A stretch of DNA of 64,000 nt from positions 1 to 64,000 of the forward strand of contig NZ_JAHLPP010000001.1 in NCBI RefSeq assembly GCF_018917965.1, written 5' to 3'. Positions 41,656-51,023 of the stretch are shown piece after piece; within the stretch, counting starts at the first letter, position 1; each line of letters opens with the position of its first letter. The notes beneath the pieces are model-generated. The model searched no databases. It saw only the letters and a list, made by a program, of their open reading frames with translations, and was not told the origin of the DNA. A program made the position numbers and the translations under genes. This stretch comes from Pseudoflavonifractor sp. MSJ-37. GTDB lineage: Bacteria; Bacillota; Clostridia; Oscillospirales; Oscillospiraceae.

Positions 41656-42960
41656 ATGAGTATCAGAGTCGTACACTATATCAACCAGTTCTTCGCCCAG
41701 ATCGGCGGCGAGGAGAAGGCTGACTACGCGCCCGAGTACCGGGAGGGCCCCGTGGGCCCCGGTCTGGCCCTGACTGCCGCGTTCAAGGGCGAGGCTGAGA
41801 TCGTGGGCACCGTGATCTGCGGTGACTCCTACTTCAACGAGAATCTGGAGACCGCCAAAAAGACGGTCCTGGACATGATCGCCGCCGCCAAGCCCGACGT
41901 GGTCATCTGCGGCCCCGCCTTCAACGCCGGCCGCTACGGCGTGGCCTGCGGCACCGTGGCCGCCGCCGTCAAGGACGAGCTGGGCCTGCCCGTGGTCACC
42001 GGTATGTATGAGGAGAACCCCGGCGCGGATATGTTCAAGAACAAGGTCTATATCATCGCCACCAAGAACAGCGCCGCCGGTATGCGTCAGGCGGCCCCCA
42101 AGCTGGCCGCACTGGCCCTGAAGCTGGCCAAGGGCGAGAAGATCGGCGCCTCCGCTGAGGAGGGCTATCTGCCCAACGGTCTGCGCGTCAACTTCTTCGA
42201 GGCGGAGCGTGGCTCCACCCGCGCCGTGAAGATGCTACTGGCCAAGCTGGCCGGCAAGCCCTACACCACCGAGTTCCCCATGCCCTCCTTCGACCGTGTG
42301 GCTCCCGGTCCGGCGATCGCCGACCTGGCCCACACCACGATCGCGCTGGTCACCTCCGGCGGCATCGTGCCCAAGGGCAACCCCGACCATATCGAGTCCT
42401 CTTCTGCCTCCAAGTTCGGTCGGTATGATATCAGCTCCTTCGAGGACCTGACCTCCGCCGACCACGAGACCGCCCACGGCGGCTACGATCCGGTCTATGC
42501 CAATGAGGATCCGGACCGTGTCCTGCCTCTGGATGTGCTCCGCAAGATGGAGAAGGAAGGCAAGATCGGTGGCATCTATCCCTACTTCTTCACCACCGTG
42601 GGCAACGGCACTGCCGTCGCCAGTGCGAAAAAGTACGGCGCCGCCATCGGCAAAGAGCTCCGGGATGCCGGCATCAAGGCCGCCATCCTGACCTCTACGT
42701 GAGGCACCTGTACGCGTTGCGGTGCAACGATGGTCAAAGAGATCGAGCGCGCTGGTGTGACTGTGGTGCATATGTGTACCGTCACCCCCATCTCCATGAC
42801 GGTGGGCGCGAACCGTATCATCCCCACGATCGCTATCCCCCATCCCCTGGGCAACCCCGCCCTCACCCATGAGGAGGAGTTCGAGCTCCGCTACAAGCTG
42901 GTGGAGAAGGCTCTGAAGGCGTTCCAGACCCCTGTGGAGGATCAGACGATCTTCGATTGA
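41656..42960 (+). CDS. Glycine/sarcosine/betaine reductase selenoprotein B, GrdB type (Sec349)
   Basis: A 434-residue selenoprotein. The reading frame has an in-frame TGA at 42700-42702 that must be read as selenocysteine (residue 349): the protein continues unchanged on both sides, TST-U-GTCTRCGATM, the conserved UxxCxxC motif of GrdB/GrdF/GrdH. A SECIS hairpin follows the TGA. Component B releases ammonia or an amine and passes a carboxymethyl group to selenoprotein A. Automatic callers will split this gene at 42702. grdA, grdC, grdD and the sel genes are not in the window and must lie elsewhere. AAGGAGGG precedes the start. Confidence 0.95.
42706..42734 (+). promoter_or_regulatory. Bacterial SECIS element
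   Basis: Three nt after the UGA lies a stem: ACC/GGT outside and CGTTGC/GCAACG inside, with a GGT loop (42715-42729 is the perfect inner hairpin). Distance, size and the GGU loop fit a bacterial SECIS read by SelB. It is also coding sequence. Confidence 0.88.
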
Positions 42961-43007
42961 TGTTCCAGGCTCAGCAGCACGAGCCATGAAACGTAAAAAA
43001 CAGTAGA

Positions 43008-43063
43008 GACGCACGGCGCCCCGCCGGTCCATTCGGACTTGGCGGGGCGCCGTGCGTCGTTTA
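43008..43063. terminator. Large terminator after the grd operon
   Basis: An 18-bp perfect stem (arms beginning GACGCACGGCGCCCC) with a 15-nt loop, followed by GTTTA. It ends the grd unit. Confidence 0.8.
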
Positions 43064-43194
43064 TCATTCGTTCAGGGGATGTTCACAGTTTCGCAACCAA
43101 ACTTTTTGGGAGCGTGCTATGCTTTTTTCAGACTATTTCCAGCTTTCGATGGTACCATAGGAAAAAGACTGGAAGAGATAAGGAGTGATGCACC

Positions 43195-43872
43195 ATGCGG
43201 ATCCTCATCGTGGAGGACGAACGACATTTGGCCGAGACGCTGGGCCAGATCATGGAGGAACAGCACTATCAGACTGACCTGGTGGACGACGGGGCGGATG
43301 GGCTGGACTATGCCCTCTCCGGGCAGTACGATCTGGTCCTGCTGGACGTGATGCTCCCCCGGCTGGACGGGTTCGAGGTGGCCCGACGGCTGAGAGCGGC
43401 CCATGTGTCCACCCCTATCCTGATGCTCACCGCCCGGGATGACGTGAACGACAAGATCGCCGGTCTGGACTGCGGCGCGGACGACTATATGACCAAGCCC
43501 TTCGACGCCGGCGAGCTGCTGGCCCGGGTGCGGGCCCTGACCCGGCGGCAGGGAGAGGTCCTGTCCCAGTGCCTGACCGTGTCCGACCTGGTGCTGAACT
43601 TGTCCACCCGGTGTCTCTCCTGCGCGGGGAAGTCGGTGCGGCTGGGCTTCAAGGAGTTCGACGTGCTCAAGCTCCTCATGTCCGCCCCAAAGGCGGTGGT
43701 GCCCAAGGAGGACATCATCTCCAAGGTCTGGGGCATCGAGTCCGAGGCGGAGGACAACAATGTGGAGGTCTATATCTCTTTCCTGCGGAAAAAGCTGAAC
43801 TTCCTGAGCTCCCGGGTGTCCATCGGCACGGTGCGCAAGGTGGGCTATCATTTGGAGATCCCTCTGGGCTGA
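43195..43872 (+). CDS. OmpR/PhoB family response regulator
   Basis: A 225-residue regulator with a receiver domain (phospho-acceptor D51 in LVLLDVMLPRLDG, acidic residues E7, D8 and E9, Lys in DYMTKPF) and a winged-helix C-terminal domain (about 130-222, EFDVLKLLMSAPKAVV...RKVGYHLE). It lies 10 nt before the kinase gene, forming a two-component operon. The signal and targets are unknown; the grd operon just upstream ends in a terminator, so the two are not co-transcribed. Confidence 0.93.
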   Translation: MRILIVEDERHLAETLGQIMEEQHYQTDLVDDGADGLDYALSGQYDLVLLDVMLPRLDGFEVARRLRAAHVSTPILMLTARDDVNDKIAGLDCGADDYMTKPFDAGELLARVRALTRRQGEVLSQCLTVSDLVLNLSTRCLSCAGKSVRLGFKEFDVLKLLMSAPKAVVPKEDIISKVWGIESEAEDNNVEVYISFLRKKLNFLSSRVSIGTVRKVGYHLEIPLG

Positions 43873-43882
43873 GGCGGCGGCC

Positions 43883-45184
43883 ATGCTGAAAAAGCTGAGA
43901 CGGAAATTCATCCTGACCAATATGCTTCTGGTGAGCATGGTCCTGCTGATGGTGTTCGGCGGACTGCTGGGCTCCACCTCCCAGCGCCTGCGGGGGCAGA
44001 GCCTGGACGCCCTCCGGCTGGCCCTGCGCTGGACGGAGGAGTCCCCCAAGTATCACATCGACTTCGAGCCGGACAGCACCGGCCGCGGACAGCACCGGGC
44101 CGACCAGCAGGTGACCATGGTGCCCGCCTTCTGTGTGGAGCTGGATGAGGAGGGGGGCATCGCGTCCTACTCACTGGGGGGCAACCTCCAGATCTCCGAG
44201 GAGGCGCTGGAGCAGGCGGTGGAGCAGGTCATGGACGCCGGACAGACCGATGGGACCATCTCCAGACCGGTGCGTCTGCGCTATCTGACCGAGACCGATG
44301 AGGATGGGACCCTCCGCATCGCCTTCGCCGACCGGAGCTGGGAGGCGGCCAGCATGAAGGACCTGGTCCTCTCGTCCCTGCTGGTGGGGGCGGCGGCGCT
44401 GGTATGCTTCTATCTGGTGAGCCTCCTGCTGTCCACAGTGGCCCTGCGGCCGGTAGAACGGGCCTGGGAACAGCAGAGGCAGTTTGTGGCCGATGCCTCC
44501 CACGAGCTCAAGACCCCTCTCACCGTGATCCTGGCCAACGCGGGCATCGTGCTGGCCCACCCGGAGGACACGGTGGCCCGGCAGGAGAAATGGCTGACCT
44601 TCATCCAGGAGGAAGCTGGGCGGATGAAGGGGCTGGTGGAGGACCTGCTCTTCCTGGCCAAAAACGACGCCGCCCGGGGCGCCAAGGTCTGCGCGGAGCT
44701 GTCCATGAGCGACCTGACCATGGGGTGCCTCCTGCCTTTCGAATCGGTAGCCTTTGAGTCCGGGGTGGCCTTGGAGGGGGATATCCCCCCGGACCTGACG
44801 ATCCAGGGGGACGAGGGCCAGCTCCGGCGGCTGGTGATGATCCTGCTGGACAACGCGGTGAAGTACGCTGGGGAGTCCGGCCGGGTGGATCTGACCCTCC
44901 GCCGCCAGCAGGACAAGCTCCGCCTGACCGTCCACAACACCGGCGACCCGATCCCGCCGGAGCATCTGCCTCACCTCTTCGAGCGGTTCTACCGGTCGGA
45001 CAGCGCCCGGAGCCGGGACAAGGGGGGCTTTGGCCTGGGTCTGGCGATCGCCCGGACCATCGTGGAGGATCACGGAGGCCGCCTGACCGTCACCAGCTCC
45101 GCAGAGGACGGTACCCGCTTCACGGCGATCCTGCCTGTGCGCCAGAAGAAGCGTCGGTGGGAGAAACGAAGAAAGCTGGGCTAG
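43883..45184 (+). CDS. Sensor histidine kinase (HAMP-less, HisKA type)
   Basis: A 433-residue kinase: TM1 (about 10-32), a 130-residue extracellular domain with an acidic character, TM2 (about 163-188), a HisKA domain with phospho-acceptor H207 in DASHELKTPL, and a HATPase domain (N box LVMILLDNAVKYA, G boxes GDPIPPEHLP and KGGFGLGLAI). No clear HAMP domain lies between TM2 and HisKA. Partner of the OmpR-type regulator upstream. Confidence 0.92.
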   Translation: MLKKLRRKFILTNMLLVSMVLLMVFGGLLGSTSQRLRGQSLDALRLALRWTEESPKYHIDFEPDSTGRGQHRADQQVTMVPAFCVELDEEGGIASYSLGGNLQISEEALEQAVEQVMDAGQTDGTISRPVRLRYLTETDEDGTLRIAFADRSWEAASMKDLVLSSLLVGAAALVCFYLVSLLLSTVALRPVERAWEQQRQFVADASHELKTPLTVILANAGIVLAHPEDTVARQEKWLTFIQEEAGRMKGLVEDLLFLAKNDAARGAKVCAELSMSDLTMGCLLPFESVAFESGVALEGDIPPDLTIQGDEGQLRRLVMILLDNAVKYAGESGRVDLTLRRQQDKLRLTVHNTGDPIPPEHLPHLFERFYRSDSARSRDKGGFGLGLAIARTIVEDHGGRLTVTSSAEDGTRFTAILPVRQKKRRWEKRRKLG

Positions 45185-45195
45185 AGCCTATCAGA

Positions 45196-45243
45196 AAAGC
45201 GTCCCTTCGATCTTTGGAAAAAAGAGATCGAAGGGACGCTTTC
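45196..45243. terminator. Bidirectional terminator between kinase and LysR genes
   Basis: An 18-bp perfect stem (arms starting AAAGCGTCCCTTCGATCT) with A- and T-rich flanks between convergent genes. Confidence 0.85.
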
Positions 45244-45264
45244 GACATCTCAGGCATGGCGGGC

Positions 45265-46191
45265 TCAGTCCGCCCCCGGCTCGAAGAGGGAGTGGACGCA
45301 CTGGATGAGGACCTTTTCCAACGGACGGAGGTTCTCTTCGCTCCGGTGGAGGAGATACATGGACATGGAATTCTCCATGCGGGTGTTGACCAGCCGGATG
45401 GCCTTGAAGTGGTCCTGAGGGAGGATCGGGCTGTGCTGGATGGTATAGGCGCTGAGGATAGAGACCATGTTCTGCTGTGCCACCGCCCGCTGGATCTGGG
45501 TCACGGAGGGAAAGGTAGTATAGCGGTTGTCCAGCCCCAGACTGGGGGCATAAGCGATGGAGTCCTCCTGACGGCTGAAATGGCCCAAGATGGCGAAGTC
45601 CAGACCGTCCAGGTCCCCGGTGGATACCTCGTCCAACGCGGCCAGCGGGTGGTCCTTCCGGACCAGCAGACAGAGGGTGTCTCGGCACAGGAACTCCACT
45701 TCTACCTGGTATTTGGAGGCGATGTTCCGGTAGTCCTCGACGGTGTTCCGAGTGAAGTAGGTGATACCGATGCTGCTCTCACCGGTGATGATCTGGTTCC
45801 CTACCTCAGAGCCCTCCATGACCCGGAACTCGATGTTCCCGTCGGGGGCCTGCTCCAGGAAGCTGCGGTTGAGCGGGAGGCTCAGGGCTGCGTTGGTGGT
45901 CGGGGAGAGGAGCACCGGGACCGGTTGAGAAGAGGAGGTATGGACGCCCAGCTGCTTGGCCTCCCGACAGAGGGCTAGGATCTCCCAGATGATGGCCAGA
46001 GCCTCTTCGCCCTCGGCGGTGGTGTGGACGCCATTGTGGAGCCGCTCGAACACCGGGAAGCCCAGCTCCTCCTCCAGGCCCTTGATGATGTTGCTCAGGG
46101 TGGCCTGGCTCAGATAGAGTTCCTGGGCGGCGGCGGAGATAGAGCCCAGCTTGTCCACCTCGATGAGATATTCCAGATGTTCGATCCTCAT
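45265..46191 (-). CDS. LysR family transcriptional regulator (1)
   Basis: A 308-residue LysR-type regulator: winged helix-turn-helix at 1-60 (MRIEHLEYLIEVDKLGSISAAAQELYLSQATLSNIIKGLE) and a two-lobed effector domain (about 90-300). Its ATG overlaps the stop of the second LysR gene by ATGA, so both are made together. Position beside the opine dehydrogenase and SLC13 genes makes the catabolic cluster its probable target; the effector is unknown. Confidence 0.9.
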   Translation of the reverse strand: MRIEHLEYLIEVDKLGSISAAAQELYLSQATLSNIIKGLEEELGFPVFERLHNGVHTTAEGEEALAIIWEILALCREAKQLGVHTSSSQPVPVLLSPTTNAALSLPLNRSFLEQAPDGNIEFRVMEGSEVGNQIITGESSIGITYFTRNTVEDYRNIASKYQVEVEFLCRDTLCLLVRKDHPLAALDEVSTGDLDGLDFAILGHFSRQEDSIAYAPSLGLDNRYTTFPSVTQIQRAVAQQNMVSILSAYTIQHSPILPQDHFKAIRLVNTRMENSMSMYLLHRSEENLRPLEKVLIQCVHSLFEPGAD

Positions 46192-47165
46192 GATACCGTC
46201 GCCTCCAAAGCATCCAGATCCGGACAGCAGAACTCGGGATGGTCCGTCCGGACCTGCTGGAAATAGTCCAGGATGCAGGAGACCAGCACCCGCTCCTGAT
46301 AGCCAAGCGCCCGGTCCTCCCGCTGGAGCAGGCAGAGGGTGAGCTGATTGGGCCGTGCGGTCCCCCGTACCGGCCGGATGGCGAACCGGCTCATATCAGC
46401 TTCATTGCCTTCGGCCAAAATGGTGAAGCGGGGGAGAAAGGCTACCATATCCTGCTCCAGTACCGCCTCTTTCATGATATCGATGTCGGAGAAGGCGGTC
46501 ATTTTGGAGAACTTCTCCTGTACATTTCCCAGGACAGCGTCATTGGAAAGAGACTTGGCGCTGGCCAGCCGCTGATCGGCCAGTTGGTCTATGTCCACGA
46601 TATCCTGTTGAGACAGCGGGTGGCCGGCGGGCATGATCAGACAGAGCTGGTCGGACAGCAGACGGCGGAGCCGGGACCCACGCTTGGCGGGATCGGTCAG
46701 GAAACGGGTGATGTACGGTTCGGTGAGATAGGCCAGTCCAAGATTCGAGGCGTTGTCCGCAAGGGAGGCCGCGACCTGACGGCTGAAGCACTCTTGGAAA
46801 AACAGGCTCCCCCGCAGGTCGAACATCTGGAAGCGCCGGGTCAGGGGGATCGGCAGGCACACCGCCAGAGAGGGGGCCAGCAGGAGACGGATGATCGGAG
46901 CGCCCTCGGCGGTGCGCTGTTTCAGGCTGACCAGCTCTTCATACCGCTGGTCGATCTCCTTAGCCAAAGCAAGGAACCGGCTGCCCAGAGGCGTGGGAGC
47001 TACGCCGCCGGGGGAACGCTGGAAGATGGGGTAGCCCAGTTCCTCCTCGGCGCTCTTGACGGTGGCGCTGAGGGTGGTCTGCCGGACATGGAGGGACCGC
47101 GCCGCCGCGGAGATGGAGCGGAGGCGCTCCACCTCCAGCAGATAACGGAACCGTTCCAGTTTCAT
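46188..47165 (-). CDS. LysR family transcriptional regulator (2)
   Basis: A 325-residue LysR-type regulator, clearly related to the adjacent one (MKLERFRYLLEVERLRSISAAARSLHVRQTTLS). The ATG at 47165 has GGAGGAG 7 nt upstream; an earlier in-frame start reads into the intergenic hairpin. Two tandem, overlapping LysR genes are uncommon and may make two regulators that act on the same promoters. Confidence 0.9.
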   Translation of the reverse strand: MKLERFRYLLEVERLRSISAAARSLHVRQTTLSATVKSAEEELGYPIFQRSPGGVAPTPLGSRFLALAKEIDQRYEELVSLKQRTAEGAPIIRLLLAPSLAVCLPIPLTRRFQMFDLRGSLFFQECFSRQVAASLADNASNLGLAYLTEPYITRFLTDPAKRGSRLRRLLSDQLCLIMPAGHPLSQQDIVDIDQLADQRLASAKSLSNDAVLGNVQEKFSKMTAFSDIDIMKEAVLEQDMVAFLPRFTILAEGNEADMSRFAIRPVRGTARPNQLTLCLLQREDRALGYQERVLVSCILDYFQQVRTDHPEFCCPDLDALEATVS

Positions 47166-47178
47166 ATCCTCACTCCTC

Positions 47179-47233
47179 CGATAATGATAAATGAAGAGCA
47201 TGGAGCGAAAACTCCATGCTCTTCATTATAAAG
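47179..47233. promoter_or_regulatory. Long inverted repeat between opine dehydrogenase and LysR genes
   Basis: GAAGAGCATGGAG pairs perfectly with CTCCATGCTCTTC, extended by ATAATGA/TCATTAT-like ends, with a CGAAAA loop. It has no clean T-run. It could terminate the opine dehydrogenase transcript or serve as an operator for the LysR proteins. Confidence 0.55.
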
Positions 47234-47296
47234 CTTATCGACTTTTCTCGCAATCATTTTCGTGGAGACGATCGAGGGGAGAAGGAGAGAAGAAGT

Positions 47297-48364
47297 TCAA
47301 ATCTTCTGATAGATCTCCTCCAGGCTCATACCGGCGGGGAAGCCCAGGTTCTCCAGCGTACGGCCGGTGCCGATATAGTCCCGGTCGTTGATGGCGGAGG
47401 CCACGCCCAGGAAGGCCTCCAGCGTAGGCATCTCCAGCCTAAGACGCTTGGCCACGGACAGGGCGAAGGCGCCGCCGCAGCCGCAGTCCTCGTGGAGATA
47501 GCGGTGGTCCAGGGCATAGGGACCGTCCATGTACTCATAGAACACGCTGATCTCGGGGTGATCCTTCAGCGTGAGCACCTTGTCGATCATGCCGGTGGGG
47601 ACACCGTGGACCTGCATGCCCATGGCCTCGATGACGGCCTTGCGCTCGTCGGCGATCTTGCGGATACAGTGGACCACAGAGGGAGTGAAGGCGTACTTGA
47701 ACAGGGAGTACTTATCGCCCTTGTGCTCGATCTCGGCGGCGGAGAGGACGGTGCTGGCGATGTGATTGATCACGTTGCCGGCATTGATGACGCCCTCGAA
47801 CACGTTCTGGTTGGCGGTGTACTCCACCACGCCCTCCAGGTCCTTCAGCACCCGGGCGGTGTCGGAGGCGGGCAGGGAGGCCACTTTGCCCTTCAGGTTC
47901 AGCGGCATGCCCACAGTGACCTCGGCGGGAGCGGTCAGGCGGCAGGGGCAGAAGTTGCCCTCCTTCTCGGTCAGAGTGACCTTGGCGGTGACGCCCAGCT
48001 CGTCGAAGACCTTGCGGAACACGAAAGCGCCCAGGTTGCCGGGGATGATGAGGATGTGCTGGCCGTCCTCCAGATAGGGGGCGATGCGGCGGGCGATCTC
48101 CTCATGCCGGTCAGCGGGGACGTGGACGAAGATGGCCTGCGCGCCCTTCACGGCCTCGGCGGGATCGGTGGTGACCACGGCGGGGGAGCCGATGCCGCGG
48201 ATCTTGCCCCGGAGCTGGATGAAGCCCAGTTCCTTCACGGCGTCCAGTTCTTTCTGGAAGCGCTCGTCATCGTGGAAGGTGACGCGGAAGCCCCGCATGG
48301 ACATGACGCCGGCCACAGCGTGGCCGGTAGAGCCGGCGCCGATCACAGTGATACGCTCGATCAT
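47297..48364 (-). CDS. Opine dehydrogenase family (NAD/NADP octopine/nopaline) protein
   Basis: A 355-residue oxidoreductase with an N-terminal Rossmann domain (ITVIGAGSTGHAVAGVM, GxGxxG/A) and a C-terminal helical opine-dehydrogenase domain (about 190-350) including the catalytic His-Asp type segment NVINHIAST. Family members join an amino acid and a 2-oxo acid by reductive amination, or the reverse. In this catabolic setting oxidation of an opine-like secondary amine is plausible. It lies downstream of the SLC13-type transporter on the same strand. Confidence 0.85.
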   Translation of the reverse strand: MIERITVIGAGSTGHAVAGVMSMRGFRVTFHDDERFQKELDAVKELGFIQLRGKIRGIGSPAVVTTDPAEAVKGAQAIFVHVPADRHEEIARRIAPYLEDGQHILIIPGNLGAFVFRKVFDELGVTAKVTLTEKEGNFCPCRLTAPAEVTVGMPLNLKGKVASLPASDTARVLKDLEGVVEYTANQNVFEGVINAGNVINHIASTVLSAAEIEHKGDKYSLFKYAFTPSVVHCIRKIADERKAVIEAMGMQVHGVPTGMIDKVLTLKDHPEISVFYEYMDGPYALDHRYLHEDCGCGGAFALSVAKRLRLEMPTLEAFLGVASAINDRDYIGTGRTLENLGFPAGMSLEEIYQKI

Positions 48365-48452
48365 AGAAGATGCATCTCCTTATCAATACTCAGACTCGAA
48401 GTGGAACAGTGGAAGAACAGATGGTCCCGAGCGCGTTCCAAGGCCGGTCCGG

Positions 48453-48476
48453 CCCCCTCCGCGCCTGCGGAGGGGG
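48453..48476 (-). terminator. GC-rich hairpin between transporter and opine dehydrogenase genes
   Basis: CCCCCTCCGC pairs with GCGGAGGGGG around a short loop, 31 nt after the transporter stop. There is no T-run, so it is probably a partial stop or a stability element. Confidence 0.5.
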
Positions 48477-48506
48477 GATCCCGGTCCTGGGAAGGTCGGA
48501 ACGAGA

Positions 48507-49997
48507 TCAGTGGATGAAGAGGCTGGCCAGACCGAAGATCACGATGGTGGTGACCAGGAGCAGCAGGGCGATGAAGCACACCACTTTGGTGCGCAGGCCC
48601 GCGTCGGGGATCTCACTGCGGCCGTGGAAGATAGAGGCAGGAGCGGAGGCACCGGGCAGGATCAGGCCCATGTTGGCGATCCAGATCAGGGCCGCGCCGG
48701 CCAGCACCGGATCCATGCCGGAGGCGATGACGAAGGGGCTGATGACGGGGATCATAGCGCCGCCGAAGGCGATGTTGGAGCCCACGTTGGTGAGTATCAT
48801 CATGACGATGATGGTGAAGATCAGGATGAAGAAGGGACTGCGGCCCTCGAACACGGGCTGGAAGATGCCGGTGAGCCAGGGCAGGATGCCGGTGGGCTCC
48901 TTGGTCATGGCGGTGGCCAAAGGGATGGTCACGGCGCACATGAGGATGACGGGCCAGCTGACCGCCGCGTCCGAGTGCTTGATGTCGTTGAAGACCAGCG
49001 CGGGCTTGCCGTCGCCCTCACCGCTGGGGATGACCATCAGCACGGCGGAGCAGAGGCAGTACAGGCCGCCCAGAGTCAGGGTGTTGTTCAGGTAGACGGC
49101 GAAGGGATTCTTCACGAAGGTGCCGGCGAAGATGGCCAGGACCATGGTGATGAGGTAGACGGTGATGATGCGCTTGGCGCGGGGGCGCAGATGCTTGCTC
49201 TCCTCCCCCAGCTTTTCTACGTCGAAGGCCTCCATCTTGCTGAAGTCCACATGGAAGACCTTGGCGCCCAGGATGACATAGGCGGTGATCACGATGGTGC
49301 CGATGATGCCAGTGATCAGGAACATGAGGCCCAGATTGATGCTGCCGCCGGTGACCTCGGCCCAGGTGTTGGCCAGGCCCAGCATCCAGCTCTTGTAGGG
49401 GATCATGCCGCCGCCCATCATCAGGGAGATCAGGATGCCGCCGAAGCCGTAGTAGCGGAAGGTGCTCTTCTTCTCATAGCCGCAGGAGTCGGCGATGTCG
49501 CCCCAGATGGCGTAGAGCAGCAGGCCCATGGAGATCTGGCTGATTACGATGGCGGACCACATGAAGATGAACATGAAACACCAGGTGTAGAAGAGGGGCT
49601 TGCCCTGGAACATCTTCTTGGAGAGAGACCAGCGGACGAACCACTTGCCGAAGCCGTAGATGATGATGGCGCCGGCAGTGAAATACTGGGTGATGACCTG
49701 GAACACGGTGGAGCCGCCCATCATGGAGGCGATGCCGGCGTTCATGCTCTCCGGATAGCCGCTCAGGCCGAAGGCGATGATGGCGAAGAGGGAGGGCCAG
49801 ATGACCTCACAGGTGGAGTAGCCGTAGATGACGCCCAGGAAGATGCCAAGGAGCTTCATGCCGACCGGCGTCAGGGTAGCGAAGGGAGGCAGACAGCCGA
49901 AGCCGAACATGAGGACCAATGTGATGATGATGTGGACATACATCATCGGGGAATAGCCTTGTTTCGCAGTTGAAGATCGATTCGACATACGATCCAT
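48507..49997 (-). CDS. SLC13/DASS-type anion permease
   Basis: A 496-residue membrane protein with about 12 helices and features of divalent anion:Na+ symporters: two re-entrant Gly-rich segments, GGSTVFQVITQYF in the first half and TNVGSNIAFGGAMIPVISPF in the second, the latter resembling the SNT motif. It probably imports a di- or tricarboxylate used by the enzymes encoded around it. Divergent from the racemase-like pair at 50284. The ATG at 49997 has AGGAAAGG; 49988 is an alternative. Confidence 0.8.
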   Translation of the reverse strand: MDRMSNRSSTAKQGYSPMMYVHIIITLVLMFGFGCLPPFATLTPVGMKLLGIFLGVIYGYSTCEVIWPSLFAIIAFGLSGYPESMNAGIASMMGGSTVFQVITQYFTAGAIIIYGFGKWFVRWSLSKKMFQGKPLFYTWCFMFIFMWSAIVISQISMGLLLYAIWGDIADSCGYEKKSTFRYYGFGGILISLMMGGGMIPYKSWMLGLANTWAEVTGGSINLGLMFLITGIIGTIVITAYVILGAKVFHVDFSKMEAFDVEKLGEESKHLRPRAKRIITVYLITMVLAIFAGTFVKNPFAVYLNNTLTLGGLYCLCSAVLMVIPSGEGDGKPALVFNDIKHSDAAVSWPVILMCAVTIPLATAMTKEPTGILPWLTGIFQPVFEGRSPFFILIFTIIVMMILTNVGSNIAFGGAMIPVISPFVIASGMDPVLAGAALIWIANMGLILPGASAPASIFHGRSEIPDAGLRTKVVCFIALLLLVTTIVIFGLASLFIH

Positions 49998-50283
49998 TCC
50001 TTTCCTGTCTCTGTTCTCTTTTCTGAATTGGAAGCATGGAAGGGGTCCGGACCCATCTGCTGTGCAAGCCGATCATACCATCATTCGAGGCCGAAGGGAA
50101 GAGGAAACCGTCGATCTGGCTATTGGGATATCTGGTAGCGGGTAGCAAAAAGTGCAGATTGCCAAAACAGAGCGGATGCGGTTGAATGGAACTATCGAGA
50201 GGACCGGACGTCCTGCTGTTGTGCAAGAGAGCTGGAAAAGCGGTCTGTCATTCAGAGCATCGACCAGAAAGGATGAACGCGAT

Positions 50284-51003
50284 ATGTATGGCTGGAGAGC
50301 GAAGATCGGCCTCATCACTCCCATGAGCGAGAACGCCGAGCATGCGTTCCACATCTACGCCCCCGAGGGCGTCTCCTTTGCCTCGACCAAGATCAATTTC
50401 CCCGGCCCCACGCCGGAGGGTCTCACCATCCTCACCGACCGGCTGGAGGAGACAGCGGCCATGTATAAGGACTACGACGCGGACCTGGTGGTCTTCGGGT
50501 GTACGTCCGGTAGCTGCATCAAGGGCTTCGGCTGGGACCAGGAGTGCATCCGCCAGATCGAGCGGGCCAGCGGCCACCCGGGCCTCACCACCAGCACCGC
50601 CGTGCTGGAGGCCCTCCGGGCGCTGGACAGCAAAAGGGTGGCCGTCCTCACTCCCTATCCCGAGGCCACCAACGAGGCCGAGCGGAAGTTCCTGGAGGAC
50701 AACGGCTTCGAGGTCACCAACATCGTGGGCATGGATGTGAGCTATGTCCGCTGTGACGGCCGGAAGATGGAGGCCTGCGACGAGTACTTCCTCTACCGGA
50801 ACGCCATGAAGATGGACCTGAAGGGGGCCGACACCTTCTTCCTGAGCTGCATGGGCCTGACCACGCTGGAGATCCTGGACGAGCTGGAGCGGGCCATGGG
50901 CATCCCCGTGGTCACCAGCCATCAGGCCACGCTGTGGAGCGCCCTGCGCCACTGCCGCGTGGGCGCCAAGCGGCAGGACCTGGGCAAGCTGTTCACTCTG
51001 TGA
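50284..51003 (+). CDS. Maleate isomerase / Asp-Glu racemase family protein (1)
   Basis: A 239-residue enzyme of the Asp/Glu racemase superfamily, closest in pattern to maleate cis-trans isomerase and arylmalonate decarboxylase. Two catalytic-type Cys are present: C73 in VVFGCTSGS and C189 in FFLSCMGLT. Maleate isomerases use this pair to isomerise maleate to fumarate. A second copy follows 20 nt downstream. The ATG at 50284 marks the family start. The true substrate is unknown. Confidence 0.85.
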   Translation: MYGWRAKIGLITPMSENAEHAFHIYAPEGVSFASTKINFPGPTPEGLTILTDRLEETAAMYKDYDADLVVFGCTSGSCIKGFGWDQECIRQIERASGHPGLTTSTAVLEALRALDSKRVAVLTPYPEATNEAERKFLEDNGFEVTNIVGMDVSYVRCDGRKMEACDEYFLYRNAMKMDLKGADTFFLSCMGLTTLEILDELERAMGIPVVTSHQATLWSALRHCRVGAKRQDLGKLFTL

Positions 51004-51023
51004 GCGGAGAAAGGATGGATCGT

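Noticed and set aside
42700-42702. Premature stop or pseudogene in the GrdB-type gene
   Set aside because: The TGA is a conserved selenocysteine site with UxxCxxC context and a downstream SECIS hairpin, so it is read through.
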